In this document: positions 1-7,589 of the stretch, piece by piece
Layout: each line of letters opens with the position of its first letter
Position numbering within the stretch: position 1 is the stretch's first letter
Source of the DNA: Bog-793 sp963785415
Lineage (GTDB): Bacteria; Actinomycetota; Acidimicrobiia; Acidimicrobiales; Bog-793
Assembly (NCBI GenBank): GCA_963785415.1
Contig: CAWAVB010000001.1
Span: 1,116,001-1,180,000 of the forward strand
Direction of reading: 5' to 3'
DNA: 64,000 nt
The notes under the pieces: generated by a model
The model's database searches: none
What the model was told of the DNA's origin: nothing
The model's input: the letters and a program-made list of their open reading frames with translations, nothing else
Position numbers and translations under genes: made by a program

Positions 1-325
1 TCCGGGTGAGCAGCGTCTCGCTGGCGATCCCGTAGACCTCCTCGGCGGTACGGGTCCGCCCGAACAGGAACGAGTCGATCTCGGGTTCCCAGGCGCGAAA
101 GCGCGGGCACGCCCGCGTGCACAGCGTGCAGCCACGCTCGCCGTGCGTGCAGTTCTCGGGTCCCCCCGCGTCGTCGATGTGGAACGGGCGGTATCGACCC
201 TCCGACGCGTCGTAGCCCAGCACGTCATACGGGCAGGCGATGACGCAGCTGGCACAGCCGGTGCACAGCCCGGAGGTGACGACCTCGGTGAAGAGTTCAG
301 CCCACTGCGGCTTCTCGGGGGGCAT
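1..325 (-). CDS. FrhB-like iron-sulfur protein (coenzyme F420 hydrogenase/dehydrogenase beta family), partial
   Basis: The visible 108 N-terminal residues hold two iron-sulfur clusters' worth of cysteines. The first is CTGCASCVIACPYDVLGY, a ferredoxin-like 4Fe-4S motif, at about residues 18-35. The second is a CTLCTRACPRF block at about residues 72-82. Both are hallmarks of the FrhB/FdhB N-terminal region, whose members use F420 or ferredoxin to move electrons between a cytosolic donor and a flavin. The gene runs off the left edge, so the flavin domain cannot be checked. The ATG lies 9 nt after the peroxiredoxin stop codon, so the two are probably cotranscribed. The exact substrate is unknown. 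Confidence 0.75.
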   Translation of the reverse strand, partial: MPPEKPQWAELFTEVVTSGLCTGCASCVIACPYDVLGYDASEGRYRPFHIDDAGGPENCTHGERGCTLCTRACPRFRAWEPEIDSFLFGRTRTAEEVYGIASETLLTR

Positions 326-334
326 GGGGTGCTG

Positions 335-799
335 TCAGCTCTCGAGGGCGGCGAGCACCTTCGCGGCGTGCCCATCGGCCTTCACGTGGCGCCAGATCCG
401 CTCGACCCGGCCCTCCTCGTCGACGAGGAACGTGGAACGGATGACGCCGACGCTCACCCGGCCGTACAGCGTCTTCTCGCCCCAGGCGCCGTAGCGCTTC
501 ATCGTCGCGTGCTGCGGATCCGAGGCGAGGCGCACCCCGAGGCCGTACTTCGTCCGGAAGCGCCGGTGCGACTCGTCCCCGTCCGGGGAGATGCCGACCA
601 CGTCGACCCCGAGGGCAGCGAAGTCCGCGAGCAGGTCGTTGAACTGGCAGGCCTCCTTCGTGCAACCCGGCGTGTCGTCGGCGGGATAGAAGTAGACGAC
701 GACCTTGCGTCCGGCGTAGTCCGACAGCGATACCTTCGCCCCGTCCTGGTCTGGAAGGCTGAACGCGGGAGCCTTGTCGCCCGCTATGAGCTCTGCCAC
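335..799 (-). CDS. bcp: Thiol peroxidase, AhpC/TSA family (BCP/PrxQ)
   Basis: This 154-residue protein has the normal length of a bacterioferritin comigratory protein. It reduces hydrogen peroxide and organic peroxides in the cytosol with thioredoxin-derived electrons. The peroxidatic cysteine sits in the motif YPADDTPGCTKEACQFND, and the second Cys four residues further on (CTKEAC) is the PrxQ-type resolving cysteine. I chose the GTG at 799 because a strong Shine-Dalgarno (AAGGAGG in transcript sense) lies 4-5 nt upstream; longer readings have no ribosome site. It precedes the FrhB-like gene by 9 nt, suggesting one transcript. Confidence 0.93.
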   Translation of the reverse strand: MAELIAGDKAPAFSLPDQDGAKVSLSDYAGRKVVVYFYPADDTPGCTKEACQFNDLLADFAALGVDVVGISPDGDESHRRFRTKYGLGVRLASDPQHATMKRYGAWGEKTLYGRVSVGVIRSTFLVDEEGRVERIWRHVKADGHAAKVLAALES

Positions 800-907
800 A
801 ACGCCTCCTTGTCTCGCCGGATTCGTTCGAAGGATACACACGAGCCGATTGGGCGACTGCGCTGATCCCGGCGTTCGTCGGTCGCGGCTCCCGACGGTGA
901 GAGACTC

Positions 908-2095
908 GTGATCATGAGCGGAACGCCTTCCTTCGGTGCGCTCGGCGTCGACGCGAAACTCGTCCAGGCGTTGCACGCCGAGGGCATCGACCAACCCTTC
1001 GACGTGCAGACGCTAACGATCCCCGACGCGATCGCCGGCCGCGACGTCTGCGGCAAGGCGAAGACCGGCAGCGGCAAGACGCTTGCCTTCGGGCTGCCGA
1101 TGCTGATGGCGACCCCGGCCTCAAAGTCGCGCCTGCCGGCCTCGCTCGTCCTCGAACCGACGCGTGAGCTGGCACTCCAGGTGACCGAGGTGCTCGCCCG
1201 GTTGGGCAAGGCGATCGACCGGCGGGTCGGCGCCGTCTACGGCGGAGCCGACCTCGACGAGCAGGTCCTCATGGTGGCCCGGGGCCTCGACCTCGTCGTC
1301 GCGACCCCGGGACGCCTCATCGATCTCGTCGACCGCAAGGCGGTCGCCCTCTCGGAGATCTCGACCCTGGTCGTCGACGAGGCGGACCGCATGGCCGACA
1401 TGGGGTTCATGCCGCAGGTCGAATGGCTGCTCCGCCACATCACCGGTCCACACCAGACGCTGCTGTTCTCGGCGACGCTCGACTCGACCGTCGACCGCCT
1501 GGTAAAGCGCTATCTCACCGACCCCGTCTTCCACGAAACGCACTCGGACCAGGTGACCGTCGACGAGATGGAGCACCATTTCTTCAAGGTCCACCAGCTC
1601 GACAAGGCGAAGGTCGTCGGCACGATCGCCCACGGGGCGGGAAAGACCCTCGTGTTCGTGCGCACGAAACGGGGCGCCGACCGCCTCACGGCGGCGCTCC
1701 ACGCCGAGGGAGTGCGAGCCGCCGCGATCCACGGGGACCTGCGCCAGGGGGCGCGCGAGCGCGCTCTCCGCGACTTCGCGAAAGGCAAGCTCGAGGCGCT
1801 CGTCGCGACCGACGTGGCGGCCCGCGGGCTCGACATCGAGGGCGTCGACGTCGTCGTCCACTACGACCCGCCGGAAGACCAGAAGGCGTACATCCACCGC
1901 TCGGGACGCACCGCGAGGGCCGGCGAGGCCGGCGTCGTGGTGACCCTGCTGCTATGGGACCAGGAGCTCCCCGCCGAGCGGCTCCAACGCCGACTCGGTC
2001 TGTCGGTCCCGATCATCGAGGTCTTCTCGAACGACGTGCGACTGTCGAACCTCGTCGCGCTGCTTCCCGAGGACGCGACCGAACTCTCGCCCTGA
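908..2095 (+). CDS. DEAD-box RNA helicase
   Basis: A compact 395-residue ATP-dependent RNA helicase with the full motif set: Q-motif region near residue 33, Walker A AKTGSGKT, PTREL (Ia), TPGRLIDL (Ib), VVDEADRMADMGF (II), FSATL (III), TDVAARGLDI (V) and HRSGRTARAG (VI). It has the two RecA cores but no long C-terminal extension, unlike CsdA or DbpA, so the specific RNA target is not evident. The start is either GTG 908, with GGTGAG 6 nt upstream, or ATG 914. It converges on the aminotransferase gene with only 19 bp between stop codons. Confidence 0.93.
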   Translation: MIMSGTPSFGALGVDAKLVQALHAEGIDQPFDVQTLTIPDAIAGRDVCGKAKTGSGKTLAFGLPMLMATPASKSRLPASLVLEPTRELALQVTEVLARLGKAIDRRVGAVYGGADLDEQVLMVARGLDLVVATPGRLIDLVDRKAVALSEISTLVVDEADRMADMGFMPQVEWLLRHITGPHQTLLFSATLDSTVDRLVKRYLTDPVFHETHSDQVTVDEMEHHFFKVHQLDKAKVVGTIAHGAGKTLVFVRTKRGADRLTAALHAEGVRAAAIHGDLRQGARERALRDFAKGKLEALVATDVAARGLDIEGVDVVVHYDPPEDQKAYIHRSGRTARAGEAGVVVTLLLWDQELPAERLQRRLGLSVPIIEVFSNDVRLSNLVALLPEDATELSP

Positions 2096-2114
2096 CCGGG
2101 ACCCGCTCGCGCTC

Positions 2115-3305
2115 TCAGAGCGCCGAGAAGAAGCGGGAAAGCCGCCCCAACGCCTCGTCGACGACGGCAGTCGTCGTGGCGAAGTTGAGCCGGGCGTGGC
2201 CCCGGCCGGACGAGCCGAACTCCGGGCCCGACATCAGGGTCACGCGCGCCCGGGCGGCGATCTCCCGGGCCGGGTCGTCGCCGAGGCCCGTCCGGCGCAG
2301 GTCGAGCCAGGCGAGGTACGTGGCCTCCGGCGGGACGCACGACACCTGGTCGAGACCGGCGATGACGTCCGTCACCCGATCACGATTGGCGACGAGGTGG
2401 GCGATGACGGCGTCGAGCCAGGGCAGTCCCTCGGTCCAGGCGGTGATCGCGGCGAGGATCCCGAGGTTGTTCGCCCTTCCACGCTGCCGCTTCGGAGTCG
2501 CGCGCAGCCGCGCCGCGAGGTCCGCCGTGCCGCAGGCCGCCACGGCGCAACGCAGACCGGCGAGGTTGAAGGTCTTGCTCGCCGAGGACAACGTGATCGT
2601 CCGCTCGGCGATTTCCGCGCCGAGCGTCGCGATCGGGATGTGCGTCGAACCGGGGTAGACGAGATCACCGTGGATCTCGTCGGAGATGACGATGAGGTCG
2701 GCGTCGACGGCGATCGACGCGAGTTCGGTGAGCTCGGAGCGGGTGAACACCCTGCCCGTCGGGTTGTGCGGGTTGCAAAGCAGCAACAGACGCGGCCGCT
2801 CGGCGGCGACGAGTTTTCGCAACGCGTCGGCGTCGAAGCGGTAGGCGCCGTCGACGGGGGCGAGATCGTAGGCGACCATCCGCCGCGACTTCTCGTCGAG
2901 CGCGACGAAGTACGGCGGGTAGGCGGGCGTGAACGTGAGGATCCCGTCGCCCGCGTCCGTCAGCGCGTCGATCGCGAAGTAGATGGCCTGCACGACGTCG
3001 GTCGTCACCACGACCGACACCGGGTCGAAGTCCAGCCCGTGGCGCGACCTGCTCCACTGGGCGAACGTCGTGGCGAGCTGCGGCTCGAGTGAGGACATCG
3101 GGTAGCCGAGATCCCCCGTCGCGATGGCCTCCTCGAGCACCCGCCGGACCGGCGGCGCGATCGGATAGTCCATGTCGGCAACCCACATCGGGATCGACGC
3201 CTCCCGATAAAGCCCCCATTTCTCGCCCCGGCGCGCCTCGAGCTCGGAGCGCGAGTAGCAGTCGAGATCGAACGATTCGGTCAACGCATTACCGATCCTT
3301 CCCAC
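2115..3305 (-). CDS. PatB/MalY-type PLP aminotransferase (probable cystathionine beta-lyase)
   Basis: A 396-residue class I/II aminotransferase-fold protein of the PatB/MalY subgroup. These cleave C-S bonds of cystathionine or cysteine conjugates using pyridoxal phosphate. Diagnostic features are an N-terminal block ending in PMWVADMDYP, the HNPTGR motif (CNPHNPTGRVFT), DEIHGDLVYPG, and the PLP lysine in SSASKTFNLAGLR. The C-terminal arginine for substrate carboxylate lies in HARLNFATT. GTG 3305 gives the normal family length. Whether it acts in methionine synthesis or in C-S lyase catabolism cannot be read from the neighbours. Confidence 0.88.
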   Translation of the reverse strand: MGRIGNALTESFDLDCYSRSELEARRGEKWGLYREASIPMWVADMDYPIAPPVRRVLEEAIATGDLGYPMSSLEPQLATTFAQWSRSRHGLDFDPVSVVVTTDVVQAIYFAIDALTDAGDGILTFTPAYPPYFVALDEKSRRMVAYDLAPVDGAYRFDADALRKLVAAERPRLLLLCNPHNPTGRVFTRSELTELASIAVDADLIVISDEIHGDLVYPGSTHIPIATLGAEIAERTITLSSASKTFNLAGLRCAVAACGTADLAARLRATPKRQRGRANNLGILAAITAWTEGLPWLDAVIAHLVANRDRVTDVIAGLDQVSCVPPEATYLAWLDLRRTGLGDDPAREIAARARVTLMSGPEFGSSGRGHARLNFATTTAVVDEALGRLSRFFSAL

Positions 3306-3356
3306 GACAGAATCGCGCGGCGCGAACCCCGATCGCCGGTCACGGCGTCGCCTCAG

Positions 3357-4805
3357 TCACCACGAGCAGGCGACGTACTTCGTCTCGAGATACTCGTTCA
3401 TCCCCTCGTGACCTCCCTCCCGACCGAGCCCCGACTGCTTCACGCCGCCGAAGGGAGCGGCCGGATCCGAGACGAGTCCGCGGTTGAGCCCCACCATGCC
3501 GGTCTCCAGCGCCTCGGCGACCCGCAGCCCGCGCGCGAGGTCACCCGTGTAGACGTAGGAGACGAGACCGAGTATCGAGTCGTTCGCGAACTCGATCGCC
3601 TCGGTCTCCGAGATGAAGGTGACGATCGGCGCGACCGGACCGAAGATCTCCTCCCGCAGGATCCCCGACCCCGGCGCCACCCGGTCGAGGACCGTCGCCG
3701 GATAGAAGTACCCCGGCCCGTCGGGAAGAGCGCCTCCGGTCAACGCCCGGGCGCCCTCCTCGAGCGCCCCCGCCACGAGGGCGGCGACCTTGTCGCGCGA
3801 GACAGCGTTGACGAGCGGGCCGAGCCCGACGCCCTCCTCGAGCCCGTTACCCATGCGGATCGCGCCCATCGCGGCGACAAGCCGTCGTGAGAACTCCGCG
3901 GCGACAGACCGCTCGACGTAGAAGCGGTTTGCCGCCGTGCAGGCCTCCCCCCCATTGCGCATCTTGGCGACCATCGCGCCGCTGACTGCGGCGTCGAGAT
4001 CGGCATCGGCGAACACGAGGAACGGCGCGTTGCCGCCGAGCTCCATCGAGCAGTTGAGGATCCTCTCGGACGCCTTGGCCAGCAGCATCCGGCCGACCTC
4101 GGTCGAACCGGTGAAGGAAAGCTTGCGGACCCGGTTGTCGGCGATGACGGCGTCGATGAGCGGGCCGGGACGGGAAGTCGGCACGACGTTCACGACGCCG
4201 GGGGGAGCACCCGCGTCGTGGAGTATCCCGGCGATCGCGAGCGCCGTGAGTGGCGTCTCGCGTGCGGGCTTGCAGACGACGGTGCAACCTGCGGCGAGCG
4301 CCGGGCCGATCTTGCGCGTCAGCATCGCTGCCGGGAAGTTCCACGGGGTGATGAGGAGCGCGATACCGATCGGCTGTCGCAGCACGAGGATCCGGTTCGC
4401 GCCAGACGGCGCCGTAACGAACTCACCGGTGTTGCGCACCGCTTCCTCGGAGTTCCAGCGGAGGAACTCCGCGGCGTACGCCACCTCACCGCGCGCGTCG
4501 GGGAGCGCCTTCCCGTTCTCCGCGACGACGAGACGCGCGAGCTCCTCGCCCCGGCTGGTCATCAACTCGAACGCCCGGCGCAGGATCTCGCCGCGCTCTC
4601 GCGGGGCAGTCTGCGACCAGACAGCGAGGGCATCGTGCGCCGCCTCGACGGCGCGAAGCGCGTCGGCGGGCGACGCGTCGGCGACCGTCTCGAGGCGTGC
4701 CCCGGTCGCCGGGTCGTCGACGTCGAAGCGCCGACCGCCCTCCGCGACACACCACCGCCCCCCGATGTAGCAGTCAGTCGGCGCCGGCTTCTCGCTATCG
4801 CCCAT
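3357..4805 (-). CDS. NAD(P)+-dependent aldehyde dehydrogenase, succinate-semialdehyde dehydrogenase type
   Basis: A full-length 482-residue aldehyde dehydrogenase. The general-base glutamate is in MELGGNAPFLVF and the catalytic cysteine in NGGEACTAANRFYV; the Rossmann segment carries FTGSTEVGR. The EACTAANR active site and the C-terminal PFGGVKQSGLGREGG are typical of GabD-like succinate-semialdehyde dehydrogenases, which feed GABA carbon into the TCA cycle. The frame stays open far upstream, but ATG 4805 begins the conserved region and the extra upstream part has no family similarity. The substrate assignment is inferred from family motifs only. Confidence 0.88.
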   Translation of the reverse strand: MGDSEKPAPTDCYIGGRWCVAEGGRRFDVDDPATGARLETVADASPADALRAVEAAHDALAVWSQTAPRERGEILRRAFELMTSRGEELARLVVAENGKALPDARGEVAYAAEFLRWNSEEAVRNTGEFVTAPSGANRILVLRQPIGIALLITPWNFPAAMLTRKIGPALAAGCTVVCKPARETPLTALAIAGILHDAGAPPGVVNVVPTSRPGPLIDAVIADNRVRKLSFTGSTEVGRMLLAKASERILNCSMELGGNAPFLVFADADLDAAVSGAMVAKMRNGGEACTAANRFYVERSVAAEFSRRLVAAMGAIRMGNGLEEGVGLGPLVNAVSRDKVAALVAGALEEGARALTGGALPDGPGYFYPATVLDRVAPGSGILREEIFGPVAPIVTFISETEAIEFANDSILGLVSYVYTGDLARGLRVAEALETGMVGLNRGLVSDPAAPFGGVKQSGLGREGGHEGMNEYLETKYVACSW

Positions 4806-4919
4806 CGGGCCTGAGGATACGCCTGACGGGCTCGACGCCGGACGCGCACGGAACTCACCGGAAACCGGCGCGCGGAACGTGCAGACAGAATCGGACCGGC
4901 AACCGGTAACAATGGACCG

Positions 4920-5732
4920 GTGCTCCATCTGAACCGACGCCGGGCGGAGACTTTCGGCGAGTACGCCAACGAGTACGACCGGGCGCGCCCGACTTATCCG
5001 GTCGCCCTCGTTGATGCGGTCCGTCCCGTAGGCGGTTGCCGGGTGCTCGACGTCGGCTGCGGAACGGGCAAGGCGGCACAGTTGTTCCGCGCGCGCGGCT
5101 GCGATGTCCTCGGCGTCGAGATCGACGAACGGATGGCAGCGGTCGCGCGCCGGCACGGCATCCCCGTCGAGGTCTCGCCCTTCGAGACGTGGGAACCCGC
5201 CGGACGGACGTTCAACCTCGTCGTGAGCGGCCAGGCCTGGCACTGGGTCGACCCGTCCGTCGCCCCGGCGAAGGTGGCAGACGTGTTGACGGCGAACGGC
5301 CGGCTGGCCGCATTCTGGAATTACGAGTATCCGAGCGACGAGGCGCTCGCCGCGGCAGTTGAAGATGCCTACGAGCGTTTCGCGCCCGAGCTCGAGGGGA
5401 GCGGAATCGGCCGGACCGCCGAGCGACGCCATGATTCGCAGACCCGGGAGCACGTTCGATGGATCGACGCCTGCGGACGGTTCACCCCGTGCACCGTCGA
5501 ACAGTTCCCGTGGACCTGGGAGCTTGACCGGGACGAGTTCCTTGACCTCCTTAGGACCCACAGTGGTGTCGCGCTCCTCCCCGAAGACCGTCGGGACGCG
5601 ATGCTCGCCGTGATCGCGGAGGCGATCGGCCACGTGGGCAGCACGATCGCCCTCGACGCCGAAACGATCTGCATCGTCGCCGTGAAGGCTGTGCCAGAGC
5701 GCGTCACAAGCGCGGCTTTCTCGGCGCACTGA
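4920..5732 (+). CDS. Class I SAM-dependent methyltransferase
   Basis: A 270-residue protein with the SAM-binding motif VLDVGCGTGKAA (about residues 41-52) and the acidic end of strand 2, GVEIDERM. The start is preceded by FGEYANEYDRARPTYP, a segment common in the UbiE/Trans-aconitate-like methyltransferase group. The substrate cannot be predicted. It begins at GTG 4920, 114 bp from the divergently transcribed aldehyde dehydrogenase, so the two may share a bidirectional promoter region. The C-terminal half is unremarkable. Confidence 0.85.
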   Translation: MLHLNRRRAETFGEYANEYDRARPTYPVALVDAVRPVGGCRVLDVGCGTGKAAQLFRARGCDVLGVEIDERMAAVARRHGIPVEVSPFETWEPAGRTFNLVVSGQAWHWVDPSVAPAKVADVLTANGRLAAFWNYEYPSDEALAAAVEDAYERFAPELEGSGIGRTAERRHDSQTREHVRWIDACGRFTPCTVEQFPWTWELDRDEFLDLLRTHSGVALLPEDRRDAMLAVIAEAIGHVGSTIALDAETICIVAVKAVPERVTSAAFSAH

Positions 5733-5783
5733 ACGCACGCCCCATACCCCGCTCGACGAAGCGTCGACCCTATAGTCCGCCAC

Positions 5784-6263
5784 GTGCAGTCCTTGGTTCG
5801 CGCGAGACGGGCTTCGTTGCTCCTCGGGGTGTCGAGCGCCGCCCTCCTCCTCGGCGCATGTGGCGCGAGCACACCGAATGCGGGCCCGACCCCGTCGGTG
5901 ACGAGTACGACCTCGGCGCCGGCGAGCACGACCTCGACCCAGGCGGGCCCGGGCACGACGGTGGAACCGCTCACGTCACCGAGCGCCGTGGCAGCGTGCA
6001 ACGCCGATGCAGCGAGCGTCGAGACCGCGGTCCAGGCCTTCGACACGGTGCACGGATACTGGCCGACATCACCGAACCAACTCGTCGGCCCCGGCGAGCT
6101 GGAAGGGTGGCCGGACAACCCCCGGTACTACTCGATCAGCCTCGGTGCGGACGGCACCGTGAACGTCACCCCGGCCCCCGGTACTCCGGGGCATGCTCTC
6201 GGGCCGCAAAACTACGACACCTACACGGTGCCGGGCGTCGGCAACATCTGCGCCACGGTTTGA
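5784..6263 (+). CDS. Lipoprotein with a type IV pilin-like head domain
   Basis: This 159-residue protein starts with a lipoprotein signal ending in the lipobox LLGAC, so it should be anchored on the outer face of the cell membrane. A Thr/Ser/Pro-rich linker of about 40 residues follows. The rest resembles the head of the major pilin encoded at 52991-53533: AVAACNADAASVETAVQAF here against AVAACNTDVKTVEVGVQAY there, and QNYDTYTVPGVGNICATV at the end against QNYDSYTTSGGANVCSLA. Both cysteines are conserved and probably form the disulfide of the pilin D-loop. It lacks the hydrophobic pilin helix, so it cannot polymerise in the usual way. Role unknown; interaction with the pilus is inference. Confidence 0.8.
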   Translation: MQSLVRARRASLLLGVSSAALLLGACGASTPNAGPTPSVTSTTSAPASTTSTQAGPGTTVEPLTSPSAVAACNADAASVETAVQAFDTVHGYWPTSPNQLVGPGELEGWPDNPRYYSISLGADGTVNVTPAPGTPGHALGPQNYDTYTVPGVGNICATV

Positions 6264-6752
6264 TCTTCTCGGCGGAGCAGCTTCTCGGCACGTCGCCTCG
6301 ATGCCGGGCCTCGAGGTCGCGTCTTCGGCGACTTACAACACTCGATCCTCCGGATTGAAAGAACGCGGACCCGAACTCTCCTCACGTCGCGGCAGAGCCC
6401 GGCTCCCCGCGTGGGCGGCACATTTCTGTCCAACGACATCGTGATCGGGAGCAACGGGACGGTCTACGCCCACACCGCGGCGAACAATGGCTGGACCGAC
6501 ACGAGGGCCACCATCGCCATCGGTCCTGACCGGAACATCTCGACACCGTGGACGAACCACAAGCAACCCGGGTACCCGTCGCGTGGGCCCTAAGAGCGGG
6601 CCGGACGAGCGCGCGTCGCAGCACCGGTTCGTCGCGCCCCAAGGGCGTGTCGATCACGCCGCCGTCGGCACCAACGGGCACCCGTGCTCCCGTCGTCCGG
6701 GGTGGCTGCGGTGCTGGTCCCCGGCTACTAACGCCTGCGACCCAGGACCCAG
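6264..6752. other. Gene-poor interval with a possible 60-codon fragment
   Basis: No convincing complete gene is present. A plus-strand frame from GTG 6411 to 6593 encodes 60 residues (GSNGTVYAHTAANNGWTD is typical) with an Asn/Thr-rich, non-random look, like a piece of a secreted protein. It has no signal peptide and no good ribosome site. It could be the remnant of a decayed gene; I would not annotate it as functional. Confidence 0.3.
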
Positions 6753-7154
6753 CTAGGCGGACACGTCGCGTGTGCAGAATGCGCAGACCCGCGCCGCGAC
6801 CGGAATCGTGCTCGCGCAGTGTTCACAGGTCTTCGTCGTCGGAGCGGCGCCGGCCTGGCGTCGTGTCGCCATCGCGTTCAGCGGTTTCACGACGAGGAAG
6901 AAGATCACGGCGGCGAGGATGACGAACGAAATGACGTAGTTGACGAAGTCGCCGTAGGAGAAGGTGCTCCCGTTCACCGTGAAATGGAGCGCAGCGAAGT
7001 TCGCCTTCCCGGGGATCGAAATCAGCGGCGTGATCAGGTCCCTGACGAAGGCCGTGATGACCGCTTCAAAAGCGATGCCTATCACGACCGCGATCGCGAG
7101 CTCGACGACGTTGCCCCGCAGAAGGAACGCCTTGAAGTCCTTCACCTGGTTCAC
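6753..7154 (-). CDS. mscL: Large-conductance mechanosensitive channel with C-terminal zinc-ribbon-like tail
   Basis: A 133-residue MscL, a homopentameric membrane channel that opens under membrane tension to release solutes on osmotic downshock. The N-terminus KDFKAFLLRGNVVELAIAVV matches the S1/TM1 signature, including the constriction-lining hydrophobic face, and TM2 is VISFVILAAVIFFLVV. The cytoplasmic end holds CEHCAST...CAFC, two CxxC pairs that look like a small zinc ribbon, an add-on absent from E. coli MscL. ATG 7154 is the natural start. It is oriented toward the lipoprotein gene and away from the tRNA. Confidence 0.92.
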   Translation of the reverse strand: MNQVKDFKAFLLRGNVVELAIAVVIGIAFEAVITAFVRDLITPLISIPGKANFAALHFTVNGSTFSYGDFVNYVISFVILAAVIFFLVVKPLNAMATRRQAGAAPTTKTCEHCASTIPVAARVCAFCTRDVSA

Positions 7155-7390
7155 CTTTCAAGTAGGTGCGGTCCGTCGCGTCCTTTCCGCGTCGGTTCCG
7201 GTACCAATCGGTGACGCCATTCTGCTCCCCGGGTGGCGCCCTTGCCCGTGGTCGCGACCATCGTGTTTGCCGCGCGGGCGTAGATCCCGCTGCCGCCCCG
7301 GGAGGAGCCGCACCGCGGAGGTGGCACTTTTGAACGAGCGGGGGTCGGGAGCGATAAGAATCGCGAGCCTGGCGTGTCGCGACGGACACC

Positions 7391-7463
7391 GCCCCCGTAG
7401 CTCAGGGGACAGAGCAGCGGTTTCCTAAACCGCGTGTCGCAGGTTCGAGTCCTGCCGGGGGCG
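7391..7463 (+). tRNA. tRNA-Arg (anticodon CCT)
   Basis: A 73-nt cloverleaf without encoded CCA. The acceptor stem is GCCCCCG pairing with CGGGGGC, the D-arm GCTC/GAGC, the anticodon stem GCGGT/ACCGC with loop TTCCTAA giving anticodon CCT, and the T-arm GCAGG-TTCGAGT-CCTGC. It reads AGG codons. The 3' half is the attachment site of the adjacent integrative element and is duplicated at 12518-12564; the copy here is the intact functional gene. Confidence 0.95.
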
Positions 7464-7468
7464 CCTCT
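7422..7468 (+). repeat. attL, 47-bp direct repeat at tRNA-Arg 3' end
   Basis: It runs from the anticodon loop (TTCCTAAACC) through the T-arm to five bases past the tRNA. It is identical over 47 bp to 12518-12564, and the bases on both sides differ (T versus A before, A versus C after), which sets the limits exactly. Confidence 0.92.
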
Positions 7469-7523
7469 AAGGACCCTGGTCAGAGCCTTTTGTCGAGCGG
7501 TATGGCAATCCGCTAGCGTGCCC

Positions 7524-7567
7524 TGGGAATCCAATTGGGAATCTGCGTCGATCGGGCAGATTCCCAA
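7524..7567. promoter_or_regulatory. Candidate integrase arm-type sites, left end
   Basis: GGGAATC occurs at 7525-7531, TTGGGAATCTG at 7535-7545, and its exact inverse CAGATTCCCAA at 7557-7567. The same tandem pair GGGAATC-GGGAATC recurs near the opposite end of the element at 12396-12414. Paired short motifs near both att sites are what integrase arm-binding or excisionase sites look like. The cluster lies just upstream of the integrase start at 7590 and might also control its transcription. Function is inferred from position and recurrence only. Confidence 0.5.
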
Positions 7568-7589
7568 GACGGCAGCGGAGGCCGGCGAA

